From NCBI GenBank assembly GCA_963700105.1, contig CAVOWL010000001.1, forward strand, positions 372,001 to 436,000: a DNA stretch of 64,000 nt, in the 5' to 3' direction. Source of the DNA: CAVUWL01 sp963700105. Its GTDB lineage: Bacteria; Actinomycetota; Thermoleophilia; Solirubrobacterales; 70-9. Positions 17,089 to 25,308 of the stretch are shown here, piece by piece. Made by a program: the position numbers and the translations under genes. Under the pieces are notes generated by a model. It did no database searches. It saw only the letters and a program-made list of their open reading frames with translations, and had not been told where the DNA came from. Numbering within the stretch: the first letter of the stretch is position 1; the number at the start of each line of letters is the position of its first letter.

Positions 17089-18789
17089 TCACTCCCACTC
17101 GATAGTCGCCGGCGGCTTGGAGGAGATGTCGAGGACGACGCGGTTGACGTCGTCGATCTCGTTGATGATCCGGTTTGAAACCCGCTCGAGCAGGTCATAG
17201 GGAAGCCGCGCCCAATCGGCGGTCATCGCATCGTCTGAGGTGACGGCGCGGATAACGATCGGGTAGGCATAGGTTCGACCATCACCCTGCACCCCCACCG
17301 AGCGCACCACCGGCAATACGCAAAACGACTGCCAGAGTTGGCGGTAGAGCTCGGCGGCGCGAATCTCCTCCTGCAGGATCGAATCGGCGGCGCGCAGGAT
17401 ATCGAGCCTCTCCCGGTTCACCTCACCGCCGACGATGCGAATCGCCAGGCCGGGACCGGGGAAGGGTTGGCGCCAGACGATCCGTTCGGGCAGCCCCAGC
17501 TCGACTCCGACGGCCCGGACCTCGTCCTTGAACAACATCCGCAGTGGCTCCACTAGCTCGAAGTCGAGATCCTCGGGCAGCCCGCCGACGTTGTGGTGGG
17601 ACTTGATCGTCTCAGCGCCGGCACCCCCGCCCGACTCGATCACGTCGGAGTAAAGCGTTCCCTGCACCAGGTAACGGACGTCTGCGAGCTTCACCGCCTC
17701 CTCCTCAAAGACGCGGATGAACTCCTCACCGATGATCTTTCGCTTGCGCTCGGGCTCCTCAACCCCGGCGAGCCTGGCGAGGAAACGCGCTTCGGCCTCG
17801 ACGTGGATCAGGGGGATCCCGAACTGGCCAAATGCCTCGAGGACCTGCTCGCCCTCGTTCATCCGCATCAGACCGTGGTCGACGAAGACGCAGGTCAGCC
17901 TCTCCCCCACCGCGCGGTGAACGAGCAGTGCCGCCACCGCCGAGTCGACCCCGCCCGAGAGGCCGCAGATCACCCGTCCATCGCCGACCTGCGCCTTGAC
18001 AAGCGCCACCTGTTCCTCGATCACCGAACGCGGCGACCAGCGCCGCTGACAGCCGCTGATGTCGCGCAAAAAGCGGGTCAGGATCTCGGTCCCATAGGGG
18101 GTGTGAACGACCTCGGGATGAAACTGGATGCCATAGAGGCCGCGATCGGGGGCCTCCATGGCCGCCACCGGTGAGCCCGGACTCGAGGCCAACGCGATGA
18201 ATCCCTCCGGGGGCCGATAGACCGCGTCGCGATGGCTCATCCAGCACTGCTGCTGCTCGGGTAGCCCCCCGAGCAGCCGCCCGCCGCCATCGCGGAGGAT
18301 CAGCTCGGTGCGACCAAACTCTCCCGCCTCGGCGGCCTCGACCCTTCCCCCGAGGGCCGCAACCATCGCCTGCATCCCGTAACAGATTCCGAGGATAGGA
18401 ATGCCAAGATCCAGCAGCTCAGTGGGAAACGGCGGCGCACCCGGCTCATACACCGAGGCGGGCCCGCCCGAGAGGATCAGCCCGCGCGGTGCCCGCTCGC
18501 GAATTCGCCCCACCGGGGTGGTCGAGGCGAGCAGCTCGGCGAACACCCCGCACTCACGGATCCGCCTCGCGATCAGCTGGGAGTACTGCCCACCGAAGTC
18601 AAGGACAAGCACCTCCTCCTGGGCGCCAGCTGGACCGCCGCCGCCTCCCCCAGCGCCCCGCTGCGCGGAGCCCGGGGATGGCCCGGATGCCCTCGCCGCG
18701 ACCACCTCAAGGGGCGGCGGTCCTGCCTTCGGCCCCGCCGAGCTAGCTCCTCGCTGATCGGGCGCTGCGCCGGGGGGGCGCTCAGTCAT
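17089..18789 (-). CDS. guaA: GMP synthase (glutamine-hydrolysing)
   Basis: A 566-residue enzyme converting XMP to GMP. The class I glutaminase domain starts near residue 60 (VLVLDFGGQYSQ), with nucleophile Cys in GICYGMQAM and the His/Glu pair in GIQFHPEV. The ATP-pyrophosphatase has the PP-loop GLSGGVDSAVAAL, and the C-terminus closes with the XMP-binding ISSKPPATIEWE. The first 58 residues are a Gly/Ala/Pro-rich extension not found in the family core. ATG 18789 overlaps the guaB3 stop by 8 bp; a TTG four codons earlier is an alternative. Confidence 0.96.
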   Translation of the reverse strand: MTERPPGAAPDQRGASSAGPKAGPPPLEVVAARASGPSPGSAQRGAGGGGGGPAGAQEEVLVLDFGGQYSQLIARRIRECGVFAELLASTTPVGRIRERAPRGLILSGGPASVYEPGAPPFPTELLDLGIPILGICYGMQAMVAALGGRVEAAEAGEFGRTELILRDGGGRLLGGLPEQQQCWMSHRDAVYRPPEGFIALASSPGSPVAAMEAPDRGLYGIQFHPEVVHTPYGTEILTRFLRDISGCQRRWSPRSVIEEQVALVKAQVGDGRVICGLSGGVDSAVAALLVHRAVGERLTCVFVDHGLMRMNEGEQVLEAFGQFGIPLIHVEAEARFLARLAGVEEPERKRKIIGEEFIRVFEEEAVKLADVRYLVQGTLYSDVIESGGGAGAETIKSHHNVGGLPEDLDFELVEPLRMLFKDEVRAVGVELGLPERIVWRQPFPGPGLAIRIVGGEVNRERLDILRAADSILQEEIRAAELYRQLWQSFCVLPVVRSVGVQGDGRTYAYPIVIRAVTSDDAMTADWARLPYDLLERVSNRIINEIDDVNRVVLDISSKPPATIEWE

Positions 18790-19987
18790 CCGAGACAGCA
18801 ACCCCCGCTGAGACAGCGGCGCGACCGTTTGATCCCATCCCCACCGCCTGCTCGTTTTGCAACTTCTTTCCCTCGCTCATCAGGGCTGGTGCGACCATCA
18901 CCTCAGCCCGCTGGAAGGAGCGAATGTCCTCATAGCCGCAGGTCGCCATCGAGGTTTTCAGGGCGCCCATCAGATTGAAAGTTCCATCGTTCTCCTGGGC
19001 CGGTCCCATCAGGATCTGCTCCATCGTTCCATCCTGCTTGGTCGCCACCCTCGTGCCGCGGGGCAGCGAGGGATGAAAGGTCGCCATGCCCCAATGAAAG
19101 CCACGACCCGGGGCCTCCTTGGCGCGGGCCAGGGGCGAGCCGACCATCACCGCGTCGGCCCCACAGGCGATCGCCTTGGAGACGTCTCCCCCGGTCCGCA
19201 TTCCGCCGTCGGCGATCACGTTTACGTACTCGCCCGTCTCCAGCATGTGCTGGGCGCGGGCGGCGGCGACGTCGGCAATCGCGGTCGCCTGCGGCACCCC
19301 GATACCGAGCACCCCACGGGTGGTGCAGGCGGCGCCGGGTCCAACTCCGACCAAGACCCCGACCGCACCTGTTCTCATCAGGTGCAGACCGGTCGAGTAG
19401 GAGGCGCAGCCGCCGACGATCGTCGGCACCGGTACCTCTGCGATGAACTCCTTGAGGTTGAGCGGCTCGACCGTGGTTGAAACGTGTTCGGCCGAGATCA
19501 CCGTGCCCTGAATGACGAGAATATCGAGACCGGCCTCAACCGCAACCTCAAAGTGCTCGCGCACCTTCTGCGGCGTCAACGAGCCGCAGGCGACGGCTCC
19601 ACGGCCCTTGATCTCGGCGACCCGCCGCCCGATCAGCTCGGCCTTGACCGGCTCGCTGTAGACCTCCTGCATCAGCCGCGTGGCGAGGTGCTTGGGAGCC
19701 GATGCGATTCGCTCCAGCTGCTCCTCAGCATTCTCAAAGCGGGTCCAGATGCCCTCCAGATTGAGCACCCCGAGGCCGCCCAGCTCGTTGACCAAGACCG
19801 CCGTATCCGGGCTGACCACGCCGTCCATCGCCGAGGCGACCAAGGGCAGGTCGAAACGGTAGGGGCCGAGCGTCCAGCTGATGTCTATGTCGTCGGGATC
19901 GCGGGTGCGGCGCGACGGGACGATCGCGATGTCGTCGAATCCGTAGGCGCGCCGCCCCTTCTTGCCGCGACCGATATCGATCTCCAA
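18782..19987 (-). CDS. guaB3: GuaB3-family IMP dehydrogenase-related protein
   Basis: A 401-residue TIM-barrel protein with the GuaB3 opening EIDIGRGKKGRRAYGFDDI. The catalytic cysteine loop is GPGAACTTRGVLGIG, and phosphate-binding glycines follow in IADGGMRTGGD and MVGSPLARAKE. It lacks the CBS pair of canonical GuaB. GuaB3 proteins sit beside guaA or guaB in actinobacteria and cyanobacteria; family work supports IMP dehydrogenase activity for some, while others were annotated as GMP reductase. Here the overlap with guaA suggests it feeds XMP directly to GMP synthase. A canonical guaB elsewhere cannot be excluded. Confidence 0.88.
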   Translation of the reverse strand: MEIDIGRGKKGRRAYGFDDIAIVPSRRTRDPDDIDISWTLGPYRFDLPLVASAMDGVVSPDTAVLVNELGGLGVLNLEGIWTRFENAEEQLERIASAPKHLATRLMQEVYSEPVKAELIGRRVAEIKGRGAVACGSLTPQKVREHFEVAVEAGLDILVIQGTVISAEHVSTTVEPLNLKEFIAEVPVPTIVGGCASYSTGLHLMRTGAVGVLVGVGPGAACTTRGVLGIGVPQATAIADVAAARAQHMLETGEYVNVIADGGMRTGGDVSKAIACGADAVMVGSPLARAKEAPGRGFHWGMATFHPSLPRGTRVATKQDGTMEQILMGPAQENDGTFNLMGALKTSMATCGYEDIRSFQRAEVMVAPALMSEGKKLQNEQAVGMGSNGRAAVSAGVAVSDD

Positions 19988-20019
19988 TTCTTCCTCCAGG
20001 GTGGCGTTGAACAGCCAGC

Positions 20020-20976
20020 CTACACTTCCGCGGGGACCTCCAATTCATCGACCGCAACCTCGCCGAGCCGCCGCTCGACCTGGTTTTGATCCACGACGGC
20101 GGCGCCAAAGTGTTGGGTGGACTCCGCGCCGCAGGCGACGCCGTAGGCAAGGCACTGATCCGCGGGGCGCTCCTCATAGCGGGCGGCCACGTAGCCGGCG
20201 ACGAAGGCATCGCCGGAGCCGACCGTTGAGACCGGGTCAAGCACCTCGGTGCGAACCTCAAGGAAACGGCGTTCGGAGCCCTCACCGACCACCGCCACGC
20301 AGCCGTCGGGAAGCGTGATCGCGGCTTCGCCGGCACCGAGTCGGACCAACTCCGAGAGGCCCTGGGCGAGGTCGGCCCGGTCGGCGAACTCCTGGCCGAC
20401 GAGCTCCTCTGCCTCGCGCTCATTGGGTGTCACCACCGAGGCACCGGCCCGCAGCCCCGCCAGCATCGCCTCCCCCTCGGCATCTAGGACGACGAGGATT
20501 CCGCGCCCCCGCAGGTCCTTGACCAGGCGCGCGTAGAGGTCATCGCCGGCGCCCGGGGGCAGGCTGCCGGCCAAGACGCAGATCTTCACCCCGCCGGCCA
20601 GGTAGGCGATCCGCTCCATGAAGGCCTCGACCTCCTCTGGGCTGACCGCGGGGCCGCGCTCGTTGATCTCGGTCTGCTCGCCGGAGGTGGGATCGATCAC
20701 CGCGAGGTTGATCCGGGTCTCGGCGGCGATTCGGGTGAAATCGGTGAGCACCGACTCTTCCCCCAGCTGCTCGAGGACCCGCGCCCCGGTCGGACCACCG
20801 GCAAAGCCGGTGGCGATCACCGGGCGCCCCAACATGCTGAGCGCGCGGGCGACGTTGATTCCCTTGCCGCCGGCCACGGTGCGGCTCTCCACCGCACGGT
20901 GGCGGCGACCGAGGCGAAAGTTCGGCACCGCAACGGTGCGATCGATCGCCGCGTTTAGGGTCACCGCCAAGATCAC
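20020..20976 (-). CDS. PfkB-family sugar kinase (1-phosphofructokinase/LacC type)
   Basis: A 318-residue ribokinase-fold kinase. The hallmark GGKGINVARALSMLG lies near residue 38 and the catalytic anion-hole motif TVGSGDAFVAGYVA near the end; substrate loop PGAGD is also present. It begins ILAVTLNAAIDRTV, as 1-phosphofructokinase and tagatose-6-phosphate kinase do. The start is decided by a GGGAGG eight bases upstream of GTG 20976; a TTG five codons earlier would overlap that site. It lies upstream of guaB3 on the same strand with 32 bp between. No PTS genes are nearby, so the phosphosugar substrate is open. Confidence 0.88.
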   Translation of the reverse strand: MILAVTLNAAIDRTVAVPNFRLGRRHRAVESRTVAGGKGINVARALSMLGRPVIATGFAGGPTGARVLEQLGEESVLTDFTRIAAETRINLAVIDPTSGEQTEINERGPAVSPEEVEAFMERIAYLAGGVKICVLAGSLPPGAGDDLYARLVKDLRGRGILVVLDAEGEAMLAGLRAGASVVTPNEREAEELVGQEFADRADLAQGLSELVRLGAGEAAITLPDGCVAVVGEGSERRFLEVRTEVLDPVSTVGSGDAFVAGYVAARYEERPADQCLAYGVACGAESTQHFGAAVVDQNQVERRLGEVAVDELEVPAEV

Positions 20977-21040
20977 CGAAGTGCCTCCCAACCCTGGCTC
21001 CGATCGCCAGCGCCCAGCGACTGCCTGCGGCCCACCCCGA

Positions 21041-22315
21041 TCAGCTCCTCTCGATTGCCACGGCGCGGCGACGACGCCACCGCGCTGCTACGCCAATCAC
21101 TATCACGAAAGCGATCAGCACGGGGCCGCTCGCGCTGGCCCCGATCAGGCCCCCGCGTTGTTCGGTCGCGCCTGGCGCCGGGATCGATCGGGCGGCCCGC
21201 AGCGGCACCGTCACCGCGCGCCAAGTGCCGAGGTAGATTCCGACCCGACCAAGCAGCGCGCCGCGAGCGATCGGACCCGCCACTTCACGCGGCGCCCTGA
21301 TCCGCAGGCTCAGCCGCTGGGCCCGGCGGACCGCGATTTTCACCGTCCGCGCCCCGACCAGCGCCAGCTCTGCGCCCGATGAGCGGACCCTGAGGTGGGC
21401 TAGCTGCTGGCCACCGCGGACCGCGACCTTTCGCCTGTAGAGGGAGAAGCCATAATCAAGCAGCCTGAGGTTGTCGCGGAATCGGTCCGCGTCGCTGGGA
21501 GCCCCGATCGCTGCGGAGATCAGCTCGACCCCCTTGCGCCGACCCGAGCCGACCTCGACGTAGCCAGCGTCCGAGGTGTGCCCGGTCTTGACTCCGTTAA
21601 TCCAGGGCGCCATCCGCAACAGTTCGTTGATGCTCTGGATCCGTCGCGGCGGCCGCAGGCTGCGCAGCACCGCGCTGCGCGAGTCAGCGATCCTGGCAAA
21701 GACCGGAATCGCCATTAGGTGGCGCGCCAGGGTAGTCAGGTCGCGAGCGCTTGAGTAGTTGCCACGCTGATCGAGCCCGATCGGATTTGCGTAGTGGGTG
21801 TCGGTGAGACCGAGTGCCGCCGCCCTGCGGTTCATTTGGCGCACGAAGTGCCGCTCCGATCCAGCCGCCGCCAGCGCCAGGTCATAGGCGGCATCGTTGC
21901 CGCTGACCAAGACCATGCCGTAGAGCAGGTCGCGGACGCTGATCCGCTCTCCGGGGCGAAGCCCGAGCAGCGATTCTTCGGGACCGGCGTGGTAGGCGGC
22001 CGCCCGCACGATTCTTCCCAGCGCCAGCTCGTGCAGAACCACCCAGGCGGTCATCAGCTTTGTTGTGCTGGCAACCGGGAGGCGCCGCGAGGCGGCGTGG
22101 GAGGTGATCATTTCACCGGTGCGCGCATCGATCAGCGCCCAGGAGCGGGCCGGCACCTGGGGCTGATTACCGAGCGCCCCCGCCGGACAAAGCGCCATCA
22201 CAGCGAGGGCGCAGACGCTCGCGGCGAAGCCGTGCGGCGGAGCCAGGCGCTGAGCAAATCGCCGCGCCGCGCCAATCGCGATCGCCCCGCCCGCCCTGGA
22301 TCGCGGCGATCCCAA
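21041..22315 (-). CDS. D-alanyl-D-alanine carboxypeptidase (S11 family, PBP5-like)
   Basis: A 424-residue exported penicillin-binding protein that trims peptidoglycan stem peptides. A basic N-terminus and the hydrophobic segment SVCALAVMALCPAGALG form a signal peptide. Active-site motifs are the SxxK STTK (Ser83-Lys86), SGND for SxN and VKTG for KTG. A C-terminal membrane helix (GPVLIAFVIVIGVAA) followed by arginines anchors it to the outer face of the membrane. The TTG start is six bases after the LysM gene stop, so the two wall-associated proteins are probably made together. Confidence 0.93.
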   Translation of the reverse strand: MGSPRSRAGGAIAIGAARRFAQRLAPPHGFAASVCALAVMALCPAGALGNQPQVPARSWALIDARTGEMITSHAASRRLPVASTTKLMTAWVVLHELALGRIVRAAAYHAGPEESLLGLRPGERISVRDLLYGMVLVSGNDAAYDLALAAAGSERHFVRQMNRRAAALGLTDTHYANPIGLDQRGNYSSARDLTTLARHLMAIPVFARIADSRSAVLRSLRPPRRIQSINELLRMAPWINGVKTGHTSDAGYVEVGSGRRKGVELISAAIGAPSDADRFRDNLRLLDYGFSLYRRKVAVRGGQQLAHLRVRSSGAELALVGARTVKIAVRRAQRLSLRIRAPREVAGPIARGALLGRVGIYLGTWRAVTVPLRAARSIPAPGATEQRGGLIGASASGPVLIAFVIVIGVAARWRRRRAVAIERS

Positions 22316-22321
22316 ACTGTC

Positions 22322-22642
22322 CTAGCGCAGTTTGAGGACTTGACCGGAGACCAGGATCTGGGGATCGACCCTCGGGTTGAGCGCCTGGATGCGAACGACC
22401 GAAACCCCCGTGCGGTGGGCAATCGAGGTCAGCGTGTCACCGTTTTTGACCACGTAGGAGGCCGGAGTGTGTAGGAGCGTCCGCCGTGCTCGACCGCCGC
22501 CGCTCGCTCCCGCCGCCCTGGCGGGCGCAGATGAGCCGCCCCCCCCGGTCGAGGAGGAGATCGCCAGGACGACGACGATGAATCCGCCCACCAGGGCAAT
22601 CGTGGCGAGGGCCCGGGCTGAGGCTTTGTTGGTCTTGGGCAT
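22322..22642 (-). CDS. Small membrane-anchored LysM domain protein
   Basis: A 106-residue protein with a basic N-terminus, one membrane helix (ALATIALVGGFIVVVLAIS), a glycine/alanine linker and one C-terminal LysM domain (YVVKNGDTLTSIAHRTGV to GQVLKLR) that should bind peptidoglycan. The ATG at 22642 is preferred over an upstream frame start because it directly precedes the basic and hydrophobic signal region. It lies just upstream of the carboxypeptidase gene and may help localise wall enzymes. Confidence 0.85.
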   Translation of the reverse strand: MPKTNKASARALATIALVGGFIVVVLAISSSTGGGGSSAPARAAGASGGGRARRTLLHTPASYVVKNGDTLTSIAHRTGVSVVRIQALNPRVDPQILVSGQVLKLR

Positions 22643-22698
22643 TGGCGCTTCGTCAGCTCGATCGGACACCGCTGATCGTATAACTGCTGGGGCCCCGC

Positions 22699-23577
22699 TC
22701 AGGCGGTTGAAATGTCCCAAACCGCATCGCGCAGGCGCGCCGCGGCCCCCGCCGGGTCGGGGTCTGCGGCAATTGCGCGCGAGGCGGAGACGATCGCGGC
22801 CGCGGCTCCCGGGGCAAACGCCGCCCCGAGCGCCTCGGCCCTGCCGCCCTGGGCGCCGACGCCGGGAACCAGAAAGATCGAGCGGGGCATCAGCTCGCGC
22901 AGCACCGCCAGGTGCTCGGGCTCGGTGGCGCCGACCACCGCACCGACGCCACTCAACCCGCCGGCGCCTAGCAGCCTCTCGCCCAGATCATCGACCAACG
23001 CCGCGAGCTGCTCGTGCAGCGGACGCTCGGGTGCGGGCAGGTCCTGGATGTCGGCGGCGCCGGGGTTGCTGGTGCGAACCAGGACAAAGATTCCAGCCCC
23101 GACCTCCGCCGCGGCCTCAAGGAGCGGTTCCAGGGCGTCGCGCCCAAGCAACGGGTTTGCCGTGAAGGCATCTACGCCCAAACCCCTGACCGACCCCCAC
23201 GGGGTCGGCGTCTCACCAATCAGCGCCTGCGCGTAGGCGGCGGCTGAAACCGGCACGTCACCCCGCTTGGCGTCGGCGATTGTCAACAGCCCCGCCCCCC
23301 GCGCCGCCTCACAGACCTCGACCAGGGCCTCCCAGCCCGGCGCGCCGAGGCGCTCGAAGCAGGCGAGCTGGGGCTTGACGGCGACGCAGGCGGGGCCCGC
23401 GCTGGCGATCAAGGAGCGGCAGTGCGCTGAGACCGCAGCTGCGGCACGCTCCGCGGCGCTACCCGCGAGCGCCCCGACCACTGAGCTGAGCCCGGCTGGA
23501 TCGGGGTCGAGGCCAAGGCAGATCTGGCTGCGGCGCTCCTCAACGAGCGCCCCCAGCCGATCCGCGAAGGGGGTCAG
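22699..23577 (-). CDS. pyrF: Orotidine 5'-phosphate decarboxylase, probable CTG start
   Basis: A class 2 OMP decarboxylase making UMP. The first canonical start (GTG 23481) gives 260 residues that lack the conserved first strand. The same frame runs upstream without a stop and encodes TPFADRLGALVEERRSQICL followed by GLDPDP, the family N-terminus including the conserved aspartate. The only start-like codon there is CTG at 23577-23575, five bases after the HU stop and preceded by an AGGGCGG. I therefore call 292 residues. The catalytic DAKRGD is intact and the end reads GAAARLRDAVWDI. Confidence 0.9.
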   Translation of the reverse strand: MTPFADRLGALVEERRSQICLGLDPDPAGLSSVVGALAGSAAERAAAAVSAHCRSLIASAGPACVAVKPQLACFERLGAPGWEALVEVCEAARGAGLLTIADAKRGDVPVSAAAYAQALIGETPTPWGSVRGLGVDAFTANPLLGRDALEPLLEAAAEVGAGIFVLVRTSNPGAADIQDLPAPERPLHEQLAALVDDLGERLLGAGGLSGVGAVVGATEPEHLAVLRELMPRSIFLVPGVGAQGGRAEALGAAFAPGAAAAIVSASRAIAADPDPAGAAARLRDAVWDISTA

Positions 23578-23581
23578 GAAA

Positions 23582-23863
23582 TCAGCCGCCCTTGACCTTG
23601 GACTTGAGTGCGGAGCCGGCAGAAAAACGAGGAACCTTGCCGCCGGGAATCGTGATCCGCTCGCCGGTGCGCGGATTGACGCCCTGGCGAGGGCCGCGCT
23701 CGGCGACGTGGAACTTGCCGAAACCGGTGAAGCTCACCTCACCGCCGCGGCTCAGGGTGTCGGTGATCGCCTCGAGCACGGCGTCCACCGCGTCGGCGGC
23801 GGCCTTCTTGCTTCCAACCCGCTCGTCGCCGGCAAGTTGATCGAGAAACTCAGCCTTTGTCAC
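23582..23863 (-). CDS. HU-family nucleoid DNA-binding protein
   Basis: A 93-residue histone-like protein. It begins TKAEFLDQLAG, contains VSFTGFGKFHVAERGPRQGVN (the start of the DNA-binding arms) and NPRTGERITIPGGKVPRFSAG, and ends in a lysine-rich tail. The start is fixed by AGGAGGAA about eight bases before GTG 23863; the longer frame's start would lie upstream of that site. It is adjacent to pyrF, which begins five bases after its stop. Confidence 0.94.
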   Translation of the reverse strand: MTKAEFLDQLAGDERVGSKKAAADAVDAVLEAITDTLSRGGEVSFTGFGKFHVAERGPRQGVNPRTGERITIPGGKVPRFSAGSALKSKVKGG

Positions 23864-23955
23864 GTCGAAATTCCTCCTGGTCAAGCCTTCGCCCTCGACG
23901 AGGGCTCGGGGGGATTAAAGACGGCCGCAATCTAACAGCGGACTCGGCGTCAGCG

Positions 23956-25308
23956 TCAGGAGCCGCTGATCGTCATCTCGCCGATCAGGAGGGACGGGGT
24001 TAGCACCGAGCCTCCGAACGGCACCCAGCGCGCATCGGAGCCGGCGGCGCCAACGCAGCGGAGCATCGAGGCAAGATCGCTGGCGATCGTGAACTCACGC
24101 AGCGGCTGACCCAGCTCGCCACCGCTGATCAGCCGCCCCGAGGCGCCAACCGAGAAAACCCCCGAGACCGGGTTGACGCCAGAATGAAGACCCGCGACAT
24201 CGGTTATGTAGACGCCATCACCGACCTTGACGAGAAGCTCTTGAAGGCTCAGTGTGCCGGCGCCGACGATCAGGTTGGAGGTCGAGACCGAGGGCTCGGA
24301 GCGATAGCCGCTGCGCCCGGCGCTGCCGGTTGAGGCAACGCCCGCCCGGCGCGCCGTATAGGTGTCGTGCAGGTATGTGAGCAGGCGCCCATCCTCGATC
24401 AGCGCGGTGCGCCGCCGCGGCACCCCCTCCCCGTCAAAGGGCGAGGAGGCCGGTCCGCTGCGCTGCAACCCGTCGTCGTGCAGAAGGAGGGCGGCGCTGG
24501 CGATCTCCTCGTCCAAACGCTCGGCAAACGGCGAGCGGCCGCGCTGGACAGAATCGGCGCCCAGGGTCGCGCCGATTAGGCCGGCGAAGCTGGCGGCGAC
24601 GGTCGGATCGAGGATCACCGGGCAAGAGCGGGAATCGGGCTTGCGGGCCCCGATCATCGCGGTGGCTCGGCTTGCACCCTCCTCGCCGATCGCCACCGGG
24701 TCGAGCTCGCCCGGCCCCCGCGCCAGGGCAAAGCCGAGGCCCGTCTCTCGGCCTCCCTCGCTCTCGGCCAGAGCCTGCAGGTAGGCGTATGCACTCGAGG
24801 CCTCAAACTCCCCAGCGACACCGGTTGAGGAGGCGATCGCGACCCGCTCGGCGGAATCCGCATAGACAGCGGTCTCCACCGCGGCGATCCGCGAATCGGC
24901 ATCGAGCGCGGCGCGCTCGACCTCAAGCGCCAGGTCCGCGATCCGCTCGGTTGGCCACTCCCGCACCGAGGCATCGCTTAACCCATCGAGCGCCTGCGCC
25001 TCGGCGGGCTGGGGAGGCGAGGCGAACTGATCCTCATCAGCCACCCGGGCCGCCTCAGCCGCCCGAGCACCGATCTGCTCGATTCCGGCTGCGGTGGAGT
25101 CGGTGCCATAGGCGTAGCCGACGCGGCCGCCGCGCCAGGCGCGGACCCCGATCCCGCGCTGGGTCGCCGCGGTAAGGCTTTCCACCTCGCCGCCGTGGAC
25201 GCGCACCTCGCGACCACTCTCCTCGCTGGCATAGGCCTCGGCCTCGCCAGCTCCGGCGGCCAAGGCCGAGCGCACGGCGGCCGCGGAGGCGGCGCCCAGA
25301 TCGCTCAA
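23956..25308 (-). CDS. pmbA: TldE/PmbA-family protease subunit
   Basis: A 450-residue partner of TldD. In characterised systems TldD and TldE form a heterodimeric metalloprotease that degrades unfolded peptides and matures some ribosomal peptides; this subunit lacks the zinc motif. The C-terminal domain has the family segment YTARRAGVASTGSAGR and closes TPSLLIGEMTISG. TTG 25308 is chosen because it forms a TTGA overlap with the tldD stop and gives LSDLGAASAAAVRSALAAGA; the longer frame is antisense-like. Confidence 0.9.
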   Translation of the reverse strand: MSDLGAASAAAVRSALAAGAGEAEAYASEESGREVRVHGGEVESLTAATQRGIGVRAWRGGRVGYAYGTDSTAAGIEQIGARAAEAARVADEDQFASPPQPAEAQALDGLSDASVREWPTERIADLALEVERAALDADSRIAAVETAVYADSAERVAIASSTGVAGEFEASSAYAYLQALAESEGGRETGLGFALARGPGELDPVAIGEEGASRATAMIGARKPDSRSCPVILDPTVAASFAGLIGATLGADSVQRGRSPFAERLDEEIASAALLLHDDGLQRSGPASSPFDGEGVPRRRTALIEDGRLLTYLHDTYTARRAGVASTGSAGRSGYRSEPSVSTSNLIVGAGTLSLQELLVKVGDGVYITDVAGLHSGVNPVSGVFSVGASGRLISGGELGQPLREFTIASDLASMLRCVGAAGSDARWVPFGGSVLTPSLLIGEMTISGS

